A program made the translations under genes and the position numbers. From the NCBI GenBank assembly GCA_028873695.1, contig JAPPNU010000062.1:143790-207789 (forward strand): a stretch of DNA of 64,000 bases, written 5' to 3'. This document shows positions 17,870 to 25,896 of this stretch, one piece after another; within the stretch, counting starts at the first letter, position 1; every line of letters starts with the position of its first letter. The notes below the pieces were generated by a model. It was given only the letters and a program-made list of their open reading frames with translations. It was not told where the DNA came from and searched no databases. Source of the stretch: Gemmatimonadota bacterium. Its GTDB lineage: Bacteria > Latescibacterota > UBA2968 > GCA-2709665.

Positions 17870-18139
17870 TCATGCTGCCTGTAGTGGAGCCAACTCTTCA
17901 GGATCGAGCAGGGGAACGTCCAACTCACTCAACACTTCGTTAATCTGGTCCGACGTCACTTCGGTCGGAGCCGTGATCTCCAGACCGATCGGGTGTCCTT
18001 CCGACTCGTAATCCACCAGCAAGCCATTCCGTATCTTCTCTGTCCTTACACTCCTTGCTCCGGCCGTTCTGGGGAAATACAAATACGCCGCCAGCGGTCG
18101 CCCGTTTCGAAATGTGATTTCCAGATATCTGTCTCTCAT
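17870..18139 (-). CDS. DUF2283-like small protein
   Basis: An 89-aa protein with the pattern of DUF2283: short beta strands (RYLEITFRNGRPLAAYLYF), then LLVDYESEGHPIGLEITAP, where the Y-x-x-x-G-x-x-x-G-x-E-I core fits the family. Its start overlaps the stop of the upstream DUF4258-like gene by 4 bp (ATGA). DUF2283 proteins are often encoded next to DUF4258 proteins, possibly as antitoxin-like partners; that role is inference. Confidence 0.65.
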   Translation of the reverse strand: MRDRYLEITFRNGRPLAAYLYFPRTAGARSVRTEKIRNGLLVDYESEGHPIGLEITAPTEVTSDQINEVLSELDVPLLDPEELAPLQAA

Positions 18140-18411
18140 CGCTCTTTGCTCTCTTCGACCGGATAGGCGGTGACAATGACAAGCAATTCACTTTCAGAAT
18201 CCGGCTCGACGATAACCTCCCAACCCTTCCGACGATACCGGCTTTCTATTACATATCTGCCATAATGCTCATCAGACCGAAATCCCACGGCACGATCTAA
18301 CATTTCTCTCAGCGCAATTTCCGTAAAATTCCTTTGCTCCATTCGTTTTTCGACGTGCGGGGTGATTTCCAGTTCCCATTTCCACCAATAGGGCCAATTC
18401 ATCTTCGCCAT
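18136..18411 (-). CDS. DUF4258-like small protein (possible RelE-fold)
   Basis: A 91-aa protein. An N-terminal HVEKRMEQRNFTEIALREML helix region is followed by strands RYVIESRYRRKGWEVIVEPD and ELLVIVTAYPV, matching the layout of DUF4258, a RelE/ParE-like fold. ATG codons at 18411 and 18402 are both possible starts. It overlaps the DUF2283 gene by 4 bp, implying translational coupling as in toxin-antitoxin pairs. The pair lies between phoR and a beta-lactamase-like gene. No experiment supports toxicity. Confidence 0.6.
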   Translation of the reverse strand: MAKMNWPYWWKWELEITPHVEKRMEQRNFTEIALREMLDRAVGFRSDEHYGRYVIESRYRRKGWEVIVEPDSESELLVIVTAYPVEESKER

Positions 18412-18544
18412 CCGAATGGAGTCTGGACCGACACGTAACGAATATACGAAATTTCAGACAATCATGACATTAACTTTAATACCTGGCAGTCAGCCGTGAA
18501 AATGGGAAACGCCGCCGCAAAAGAACAGGGGTGCATTTGAAGCG

Positions 18545-20008
18545 TCAGATGCGCCTTCCTCCGGCGAACCCAGTGTATTCGTCGAGGAACCACTCGGCCT
18601 GCTTTGCCATGAAGATGCCGATCTCCTCGCCCTTGAAGGCGAAAGAGATCATAAGCCTTCCAAGGTAGATGTCCGTAATGAGGACTTCCATGTTGAGGGT
18701 CTGTTCGTCGATCCAGGCGGCCGAGGCCTGGCATTCGTACTCGACGCCGGGAACCACGCCGATCTGCTCGCCGAAGTAGTTGCGCTGCGGGAACGTGCCG
18801 GACACGATGCGTCCGATCCCGAACCGCAGCACGTTGTCGCCCTGGTCGTTTGTGTACTCCCAGGCGCCCTGGTCGTCTGCGAAGGACAGGCGCATGCGAG
18901 TGATCCCCATCGGATTGTCGCCGAGTTCGTACCAGGCGCCGTTTACCGCCGATGCCGCCGCCGCGCCGCGTCTTCCGGGGACCGGCAGGACTTTCAGCCG
19001 TCCGATTCTATCGGAGAGTTCCGCCTGCGAGTCGGGATTCTCCGGAAGCGGCGCGTCTGAAAGGTGGGGGAGGAGTTCCTCGCGCATGACGGTTGGAATG
19101 GCGCTTCCGGCCGGCGCCCCCTGTGTGTCGGCGATGCACGCGAACAGAAACGCGCGGTCGGGAAAACAGATCGCGTATTGACTGCCCATCCCGCGGAACG
19201 AGAATCCGTTCTCCTTCTCCCGCCAGATCTGATACCCGTAGCCGGAACTGCCGCGAATGGCATTGTCGATCTGCCCGGCGGTCGCGGCTCGTACGTATCC
19301 CTCGGGAAGCACCCTCTCATCGCCCCACAGGCCGCCGTTCAGGCAGGCGAGCGCGACTCTGGCCATATCGCGTAGAGTACAAATGACGCCGGAACCGCCC
19401 CACGAGACGCCCTCGGGCGTGCGAATGCACCACGCGTCATCAGAGAATCCGATCCGGTCCAGGAAACGCGGTCGCATGTAGTCCAGGAAGGGCATGCCGG
19501 AAAGTCGTTCCACCACGGCCGTGAGCACCACGGTTGCCGCGGTGTCGTAGGCAAAGATCGATCCTGGAGGATGCGACGGGGTCAGGTCGAAGAACGTCCG
19601 GACCCAGTCCGGATCGTTGCGCGTATAGGAATTCCTCGAATGCGGTGTAGACATCGTCAGGAGATCCCGGACAGTCGAGGCCGAAAGCCACGGATGGAGG
19701 TTTTCGGGCACTTTGTCCGGAAAGTACTCGGCGACGCGATCGTCGAGAGCAAGCCGGCCTTCGTCGATCATCAGGCCGACCGCCAGCGCCACGAAGCTCT
19801 TGCTGACGGAATACATGCGGTGCTTGCGCTCAGCAGTCCACGGGTCCCAGTAACCCTCAGCTGCGATTCTGTTGTGACGCACGAGCAGGAACCCGTGCAT
19901 GCAGATGCGCTCCGAGTCGACCCGCCTGAGGAAATTCCCGATGGCCCGGGAGGGAATGCCCTGGCTCTCGGGCGAGGGCGCCGCCGTAAACACTTCTGTG
20001 CGTCCCAT
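18545..20008 (-). CDS. Serine beta-lactamase-family hydrolase
   Basis: A 487-aa protein of the class C beta-lactamase/esterase fold. The nucleophile motif S-x-x-K is SVSK in HRMYSVSKSFVAL (about residue 65). The second motif is YDT (FAYDTAATVVL) where class C enzymes have YxN, and the GMGSQYAICFPDR strand forms the third wall. No signal peptide is seen, so it is probably cytoplasmic, in the style of 6-aminohexanoate-dimer hydrolase or EstB-like esterases. The frame is open 54 codons further, but AAGGAG lies just upstream of the ATG at 20008. A C-terminal region of about 150 residues may be a separate lipocalin-like domain. Confidence 0.85.
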   Translation of the reverse strand: MGRTEVFTAAPSPESQGIPSRAIGNFLRRVDSERICMHGFLLVRHNRIAAEGYWDPWTAERKHRMYSVSKSFVALAVGLMIDEGRLALDDRVAEYFPDKVPENLHPWLSASTVRDLLTMSTPHSRNSYTRNDPDWVRTFFDLTPSHPPGSIFAYDTAATVVLTAVVERLSGMPFLDYMRPRFLDRIGFSDDAWCIRTPEGVSWGGSGVICTLRDMARVALACLNGGLWGDERVLPEGYVRAATAGQIDNAIRGSSGYGYQIWREKENGFSFRGMGSQYAICFPDRAFLFACIADTQGAPAGSAIPTVMREELLPHLSDAPLPENPDSQAELSDRIGRLKVLPVPGRRGAAAASAVNGAWYELGDNPMGITRMRLSFADDQGAWEYTNDQGDNVLRFGIGRIVSGTFPQRNYFGEQIGVVPGVEYECQASAAWIDEQTLNMEVLITDIYLGRLMISFAFKGEEIGIFMAKQAEWFLDEYTGFAGGRRI

Positions 20009-20206
20009 AGCCGCTCCTTGGGTTTTTCTGAAAATGCTCTTCGAATGGTGGAGGCTGTCGATCCCCTGCCTGCAATCCTGCGCGATTCGCCACTGTCCGA
20101 CACGCCGGGAAACCGTTCCTTCCGCCCGTGTTCCGGAAGACCCGGTACGACGGCTCGCGGCAGGTCTCAACGGCGAACGTCTCGCCGGACGAAATGAATG
20201 CGCTTC

Positions 20207-20914
20207 CTATTGGCGCCGCGGGGTAAACCGGTAGCCGACGCCTCGAACCGTCTCCACCATTTCACTGGCGTCGCCAAGTTTCTCCCGCAACCTGCGGATG
20301 TGCGTATCCACGGTCCGGCCGTATCCCGCGTAATCGTAGCCCCAGACCGTGTTCAGCAATTCTTCCCGGGTCTGTACGCGCCCTCTGCGATCCGCCAGCG
20401 TGGCCAACAGACTGAACTCGGTGGACGTCAGCGCAAGGACGTCGTTGTCCACGGTTACCCTGTGGGCGGCTTTGTCTATGGTGAGGGACCCGAATCTCAT
20501 GGCTTCCGGATCGGACTCCGCAGCCGACGGGTCCCGCCCTTCCGCCAGCCGCCGCAGGATGGCCTGGACGCGCAGCGTCAGTTCACGGGCCGAGAACGGC
20601 TTTACGACGTAGTCATCCGCTCCGAGCTCCAGCCCCACCACGCGGTCTACCTCCTCAGCGCGCGCCGTCAGCATCAGAATGGGCAGATCGCGGGTGGTCG
20701 CGTCCTGCTTCAGCAGCCTGCACACTTCCAACCCGTCCATTCCCGGCAGCATCAGATCCAGTACGACCAGATCGGGGATTCTCTTGCGGATCGATTCGAG
20801 GGCCGTCTCGCCCGAATCGACGGCGACCACGCCAAATCCCGCCTTCTCGAGGTTGTACGAGACGATCTCCTGAATATCGACTTCGTCTTCAACCACCAGA
20901 ATGTTGCCAGTCAT
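20207..20914 (-). CDS. phoB: PhoB-like OmpR-family response regulator
   Basis: A 235-aa two-component regulator. The receiver domain has the acidic pair in VVEDEVD, the phosphorylated Asp in DLVVLDLMLPGMDG, the Thr in MLTARAEE and the Lys in VVKPFSARELTLRV. The C-terminal winged helix ends with the recognition region TVDTHIRRLREKLGD. Presumed partner of the PhoR kinase at 16256-17704 and candidate binder of the PHO-like array at 11416. The ATG at 20914 has GAGGG upstream, so the 33 extra upstream codons are not used. An IS-like inverted-repeat element begins 17 bp upstream of the ATG. Confidence 0.9.
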   Translation of the reverse strand: MTGNILVVEDEVDIQEIVSYNLEKAGFGVVAVDSGETALESIRKRIPDLVVLDLMLPGMDGLEVCRLLKQDATTRDLPILMLTARAEEVDRVVGLELGADDYVVKPFSARELTLRVQAILRRLAEGRDPSAAESDPEAMRFGSLTIDKAAHRVTVDNDVLALTSTEFSLLATLADRRGRVQTREELLNTVWGYDYAGYGRTVDTHIRRLREKLGDASEMVETVRGVGYRFTPRRQ

Positions 20915-21240
20915 TGATGCCCTCGCATGGGAAGCTGTCTCAAAAATCCCGGCGGTCTTCGCGCGGCTGCAAAAGCGCCGGTCGGCGTTGGTCAGACCCA
21001 ACCGCATAGACAAAAATGGGCGGATTCTCCCGCCGTGACCGCCACTTTTTCGCTCGCGCTCGGTAATTCACCGTGAATTTTAAAACAGCCTCTAATATAC
21101 AAAAAGGTACAAAATGGGCAATCCTCCATAGCCCTTATCGGACTGGCGTCGAAAGGAATCCGGATCGTCCACCATACAAATCCAGCGGTACGGGAGGACG
21201 ATCGGGACGACATAACCGGAAACTCACCCGGGGGAGGACA
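20915..21240. other. Intergenic region between phoB and RNase gene
   Basis: About 326 bp without a credible gene. It holds the inverted-repeat element at 20931-21092. An AT-rich stretch follows (21090-21120). Confidence 0.6.
20931..21092. mobile_element. MITE-like element with GAGGCTGTYTYAAAA-type ends
   Basis: GAAGCTGTCTCAAAAAT at 20931-20947 and ATTTTAAAACAGCCTC at 21077-21092 are imperfect inverted repeats bounding 162 bp. Ends of the type GAGGCTGTCTCAAAA are common on several IS families. The interior has no transposase. A perfect 15-bp palindrome (AATTCACCGTGAATT, 21065-21079) overlaps the right end. No clear target duplication is visible. Confidence 0.6.
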
Positions 21241-23205
21241 CTATGCGGGAGAAAAGGCAATATCGCCAAGCCAGGGATCGCATCGCCCCAACCGGACGGA
21301 CACGCTGTCCCCCGGCGAGACGTTCACGGGCGGCCTGATATCCGTCTGGAACGCGATTTCCAGCACCTCCACGCGCATTGTCCGATCGCGCGCTTCCAGC
21401 GCCACGGCCTCGAAGACGTCGCCGATGCGACCCTGCAGGTAACGCAGCAGCCAGTACCGTTCGCGTTGCCGCTCGATGCGGATCAGACTGCGCACACGTT
21501 CTTCGGCTTCGAAGACCACGCGTTGAATGCGCTCATTGTCGTACGGCAGAGGTCGATCCAGCAGGAACGCCGCCACCTGACGTTGAACGGCCAGGTCCGT
21601 GTACCGGCGCAACGGCGAAGTGGCCTGGCAATAGGCCGCCACTCCCAGTCCGCCGTGCCGATCAGGCGTCAGGCTCATCGACGCCCGCCGCATCCGGCGC
21701 AACACCCTGTACCGGCGCAATACCTCGTTCTCCACGTCGCTGAATTCCGCCAGGTCCGGCGCCGCCTGTGTCCGGTACACCACCGGGATGTTCCGGTCCA
21801 GGCAGTAGCGCGCCGTAGCGACGTTGGCCATCACCATCATTTCGCTTACAAGCAGATTGGCCGGGGATCTCCCGTCCTGCAATGAGAATTCGATTTCCCC
21901 ATCGGCCGTTATCCCGATTCGACGATTCGGATGTTCCACGTCTATCGCGCCGTTGTGCAGGCGCTCCATGCAGTGCCACTCAGCCACCGCGTGCAGCGCC
22001 GAAAGATCGCCGTGAAGCGAATGGGACGGATCCTCCAGAATCCCGTCCACGGCTTCATACGAGAGCTTTTCACGACAACGTATGACCGACGGCACGATAT
22101 CGACGCTTTCGACCGTACCCTCCGCTGAGACTTCGAACAGCTGACTCAGGGCCAGCCGCGGTTCGCCCGGCCGCAGACTGCCCAGATCGCTTGACAGTGC
22201 CTCGGGAAACATGGGGATCTTCCGGTCCGGGAAGTACAGGCTGGAGACCCTCGAGGCGGCTTCCCGGTCCGTTTCCGAATCCAGGGGAACCAACCCCGCC
22301 ACGTCGGTGATATGCACCCCGACATGCCTGGTCCCGTCGGCCCGCGTCAGGACCGATACGCCGTCGTCCATGTCGGTTGTTGCGGCGTCATCGATCGCAT
22401 AAACGGGAAGATCCGTGAGATCTCGGCGCCGGCGGTCATCCAGCAACGGCGCCAGACGCAAACCGTCCGCCGCATCGATGACAGCCGCCGGAAACGCGAC
22501 CGGCGCCTCGGCACGGATCAGGTCCAGATGTTCATCCGGTCCCCATACGCCGTCGCGGACAAGTCGATTGAAGACGATGCGCGGGTCAACCCGCGCGCCC
22601 GCCATGCGTTCCACCCAACCGGTCCGAACGCTCTTCTCACGGTTCAGCACGTAGTCCTTCAGCCGGCTGACCCACCTGCCGACGGATTCCGGCGACGCTT
22701 TCCCGGATTCATAGAACCAATGCTGAAACCGCGCCATTTCTTCGATGCGCGCCGCCTCACGCGCTGCGGCGGCCCGCCGGGCGTGAACCTCTTCGTCGCT
22801 CAACGCGCGATACCCGCCCCCGCGTCGCTCGGCCTCGAAATAGAGGTCCCGCTCGAGCCGGAAGAGCAGTGCGGCCAGCTGTTCCGTTGTAACGTTTTTT
22901 CCGAAATAGAGGTCCGCCAATCCCTGCGCGGTCCAGACGTCCGCGTCATCACGCACCAGTTCCCACGCAACCTCGAGGTCGATGCCTTCGCTGCCCGCCT
23001 CCGCGCGCGACATCCACTCGACCGCGCCCTTCCAGCCTCCTGCAGTTTCGCCGGTACGGAGCAGCACGTTCTCGACCGGCGTGATCACCGTTTCCTTCGG
23101 GGCCGTCGCGAAACGCGCCTTGCCGCCGCGCGACGACAGACACGCCCCCGCCATCAGCCGGTTGCGGTATCGGAAGAATGCGATTTCATTTTCCGCAATA
23201 CCCAT
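21241..23205 (-). CDS. RNase II/RNB-family exoribonuclease
   Basis: A 654-aa 3'-5' exoribonuclease of the RNase II/R superfamily. The RNB catalytic centre is AIDDAATTDMDDGVSV, with the cluster of Mg2+-binding aspartates, and the downstream QATSPLRRYTDLAVQRQ motif is diagnostic. The N-terminal 250 residues are helix-rich and atypical, and the C-terminus is a short S1/OB-like segment. That architecture resembles the group of smaller RNB enzymes found in cyanobacteria, chloroplasts and other bacteria. The ATG at 23205 is the likely start; the 63 codons upstream look non-coding and run into a repeat. Confidence 0.88.
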   Translation of the reverse strand: MGIAENEIAFFRYRNRLMAGACLSSRGGKARFATAPKETVITPVENVLLRTGETAGGWKGAVEWMSRAEAGSEGIDLEVAWELVRDDADVWTAQGLADLYFGKNVTTEQLAALLFRLERDLYFEAERRGGGYRALSDEEVHARRAAAAREAARIEEMARFQHWFYESGKASPESVGRWVSRLKDYVLNREKSVRTGWVERMAGARVDPRIVFNRLVRDGVWGPDEHLDLIRAEAPVAFPAAVIDAADGLRLAPLLDDRRRRDLTDLPVYAIDDAATTDMDDGVSVLTRADGTRHVGVHITDVAGLVPLDSETDREAASRVSSLYFPDRKIPMFPEALSSDLGSLRPGEPRLALSQLFEVSAEGTVESVDIVPSVIRCREKLSYEAVDGILEDPSHSLHGDLSALHAVAEWHCMERLHNGAIDVEHPNRRIGITADGEIEFSLQDGRSPANLLVSEMMVMANVATARYCLDRNIPVVYRTQAAPDLAEFSDVENEVLRRYRVLRRMRRASMSLTPDRHGGLGVAAYCQATSPLRRYTDLAVQRQVAAFLLDRPLPYDNERIQRVVFEAEERVRSLIRIERQRERYWLLRYLQGRIGDVFEAVALEARDRTMRVEVLEIAFQTDIRPPVNVSPGDSVSVRLGRCDPWLGDIAFSPA

Positions 23206-23209
23206 TGCT

Positions 23210-23876
23210 GGTGTCCCGTCCCCCGAATATCCAACCGTTCTCCCGCCGGCGGGCACCGGTCTACTCTCGCGGCCTTCTGGCGACCACGTCGATTTCCACG
23301 AGGATTCCCGGCAGGACGGACTGGACCGTGGTTCTGGCCGGTCGAACGCCGGTGAAGAACTCCGAATACACCCCGTTGAATGCGGCGAAATCACCGATAT
23401 CCGCCAGGTGGCACGTGGACTTGACCACGTCGTCCATCGTGCAGCCGGCTTCTCCCAGAACCCTGCGGATATGCTCCAGCGTCGTGCGCGTCTGGGTTTC
23501 TATATCGTCGCCGATCACCTCGCCCGTGGCCAGATCCAATGACGCGTGCCCGCTCACGTAGACCCAGCCATCCGCTTCCACCGCCGCCGAATAGGCCCCC
23601 GTATCGACCTGCTTGTCCGGGTGTTTTATCTCCCGTTTGCCCATTGCTCTGCCTCCCTTGTAACGTATCCCGTATTTGAATCGTCGCGTCAATATAGCGA
23701 ATTCCAAGGTATCCATCCAGCCGGATCTGCGTATCGGATTATCGCACCGATGCGCCTTGCGTTTCGATGACGGGGGCTTTATCTTTCCGGAATCCGTCGC
23801 GTCGGGAGGGATTCCTTCGCGTGTCCGGGCGACTCGACGGCGGAATTCAGGCAATCTGCTTCCGGGATGGGACACC
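23210..23876. mobile_element. Possible TIR-bounded segment carrying ridA
   Basis: GGTGTCCCGTCCC at 23210-23222 and GGGATGGGACACC at 23864-23876 are inverted repeats matching at 12 of 13 positions, and they bracket ridA. The right 52 bp (23825-23876) aligns to the right end of the element at 11086-11250. The segment may be a mobile unit or two independent insertions of one small repeat. Confidence 0.35.
23261..23644 (-). CDS. RidA family enamine/imine deaminase
   Basis: A 127-aa member of the YjgF/YER057c/UK114 (Rid) family, which hydrolyses reactive enamine/imine intermediates from PLP enzymes. YVSGHASLDLATGEVIGDDIETQT, ARTTVQSVLPGILVEIDVVA and the arginine in RPARTTV, which contacts the substrate carboxylate, are all recognisable. 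The frame stays open 77 codons further upstream, but GGGAGG lies seven bases before the ATG at 23644 and the upstream part reads through a repeat. It lies 55 bp upstream of the RNase gene. Confidence 0.9.
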   Translation of the reverse strand: MGKREIKHPDKQVDTGAYSAAVEADGWVYVSGHASLDLATGEVIGDDIETQTRTTLEHIRRVLGEAGCTMDDVVKSTCHLADIGDFAAFNGVYSEFFTGVRPARTTVQSVLPGILVEIDVVARRPRE

Positions 23877-23891
23877 GAGGAGAAACCCCCC

Positions 23892-25883
23892 GTGGCTACC
23901 GTTGCAGATCAGACCTCCGAGGCCGTACCCGACGTTCGCCTGGCCGAGTCGCGAGGCGTACACACGCCCTGGACACTGGCCTCCTATTCTTCCTTGAGCG
24001 CATGGAAAACCCGCGCCGCACAGATACGCCGCCATATCCTCGTTGTTGCGGGTCTATACCCGCTGCCTGAGAAGCGCCCTCTCAATGCGCGCATTTTCGG
24101 ACGCGTGGAACGCCTGGGCTATTCCGTGGAGAAAGTCTTCTTCGAGTCGTTGCCCGGGTTCCTGGTGTGCGGCAACCTGTATCGTCCGTCCCTTGATGGA
24201 CCCCACCCCGGGATCGCCTGCCCGCACGGTCACTGCCGCCGCGGCCGTCTCGAGAACGACGACGCGACCTTTGGTTCGATACCGGGCCGATGTATCAACC
24301 TGGCCAGGCAGGGTCACGTCGTGTTTTCGTATGACATGGCGGGGTATAACGACAGCAGCCAGATCGAACATCGGGAATTCGGCGGAAGAAGGGAAGACCT
24401 CTGGGGGATCGGCGTCCTCGGGCTGCAACTGTGGAACAGCATCCGCGTCGTCGATTTCCTGCAGGCGCTGCCGGGCGTGGATCCGAACCGGATCGGCTGC
24501 ACCGGCGCATCCGGCGGCGGCACCCAGACCTTTCTGCTGGCGGCCGTGGACGACAGGGTGGGGGCAGCGGCTCCCGTCAATATGATTTCGGCCCACATGC
24601 AGGGCGGATGCAACTGCGAAAACCAGGGCCACCTCCGACTGGATATCAACAACGTCGAAATCGCGGCAGCCATGGCGCCGCGCCCTCTTTTTTTGGTTTC
24701 CGCCTCCGGCGACTGGACCTGCAACACGCCTGAACTGGAATACCCTGCGATACGGGAAATCTACAGTTTGTACGACGCCGCGGACAGGGTCGCCACCGCA
24801 CAGGTGGATGCCGGCCACAACTATAACCGCGAGAGCCGTGAATTCGTCTACAGGTGGTTCGGAAGGTGGCTGCTGGGGAGGGACGAGCCGTTCACGGAGA
24901 GCGCCTTTACCGTTGAACCCCACGAGGGCCTGCTGGTTTTCCATCGCCGGAAGCCGCCCGCCGGCGCACTGGACGCAGACGGGGTCACGGATTTCCTGAT
25001 CGGAAGGTCCGAGTCGCGCCTTGGAGACGCGCTGCCCGATACCCCGGCCTCACTTCGCCGGTTCAGAGCGCGTTTTGCGCCGGCGCTCCGGCATGCCGTC
25101 GCCGCCGGGTATCCGAAGGCGGCGCTTGCCAGGGACATGGGGCGTACAAGGAGCGACAGCTATATCGTTCAGCGGCTCCTGATCGGGCGGCCCGATTTCG
25201 GCGATCGCGTTCCGGCGCGGCTGTTTCTGCCTCGAAGCGGACCGGAGACGTCGCCGGGCACACTGCTGGTCCACCCTGGCGGCGACGACGCCCTCTCCGA
25301 CACCGAGAGCGGGAGGCCAGGTCCCGCGGTCGGCGACCTGCTCCGACGGGGCCACCGGGTCCTGACCATCAGTCCGTTCCTCGTTGGCGCATCTCCGTCC
25401 AACACCGGCCTCCGGGACACCGGTGTACCCCATTTCCACACCTACAATCCCAGCGATGCATCCTGCCGGATACAGGACATCCTGACGGCAATGGCCTTTC
25501 TCCGGTCCCGCGAAGACGTGACGGTCTGCCACCTGGCAGGCGTGGGCGAGGCCGGTCTATGGTGCCTGTTCGCACGGGCCCTCGCGACCGGCGCCTGCCG
25601 CACGATCGTCGACGGAAACCGGTTCCGTGCAAGTGACGACGCGCATTGGGCCCAACACCTCTTCATCCCTGCGATTCGCGCCGCAGGCGACCTGCGCACG
25701 GCCGCCGCGCTGATCGCGCCCGGGCCGCTCTACGTCCACAACGCCGGCAGCGGATTTCCCATCGACGCATTCCGCTCGATTTACCGCGCCGCGAAGGCCT
25801 GCCCGGAACTGCGGATCTGTTCGCGCCGTGTCAATCGAACCACGTTGCACGACTGGCTCACACGTCCCTCACCGCTTCCGTAA
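23892..25883 (+). CDS. Tandem alpha/beta-hydrolase (acetyl xylan esterase-like)
   Basis: A 663-aa protein. The first half is an alpha/beta-hydrolase related to acetyl xylan and dienelactone esterases, with the nucleophile elbow GCTGASGGGTQT, the Asp in VSASGDWT and the His in VDAGHNYNRE. The second half repeats the fold (TLLVHPGGDDALSD, RRGHRVLTISPFL), but the elbow reads HLAGVGEAGLW without a serine, so that domain is probably inactive. The start is inferred as GTG at 23892, with GAGGAGA about nine bases upstream; no signal peptide is visible. The metallophosphoesterase-HAD gene follows 13 bp later. Confidence 0.75.
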   Translation: MATVADQTSEAVPDVRLAESRGVHTPWTLASYSSLSAWKTRAAQIRRHILVVAGLYPLPEKRPLNARIFGRVERLGYSVEKVFFESLPGFLVCGNLYRPSLDGPHPGIACPHGHCRRGRLENDDATFGSIPGRCINLARQGHVVFSYDMAGYNDSSQIEHREFGGRREDLWGIGVLGLQLWNSIRVVDFLQALPGVDPNRIGCTGASGGGTQTFLLAAVDDRVGAAAPVNMISAHMQGGCNCENQGHLRLDINNVEIAAAMAPRPLFLVSASGDWTCNTPELEYPAIREIYSLYDAADRVATAQVDAGHNYNRESREFVYRWFGRWLLGRDEPFTESAFTVEPHEGLLVFHRRKPPAGALDADGVTDFLIGRSESRLGDALPDTPASLRRFRARFAPALRHAVAAGYPKAALARDMGRTRSDSYIVQRLLIGRPDFGDRVPARLFLPRSGPETSPGTLLVHPGGDDALSDTESGRPGPAVGDLLRRGHRVLTISPFLVGASPSNTGLRDTGVPHFHTYNPSDASCRIQDILTAMAFLRSREDVTVCHLAGVGEAGLWCLFARALATGACRTIVDGNRFRASDDAHWAQHLFIPAIRAAGDLRTAAALIAPGPLYVHNAGSGFPIDAFRSIYRAAKACPELRICSRRVNRTTLHDWLTRPSPLP

Positions 25884-25896
25884 TCTGGACGCCTGA

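Noticed and set aside
23645..23875. 77-residue N-terminal extension of RidA
   Set aside because: It reads through the inverted-repeat sequence, is not family-like, and a strong ribosome site lies at the shorter start.
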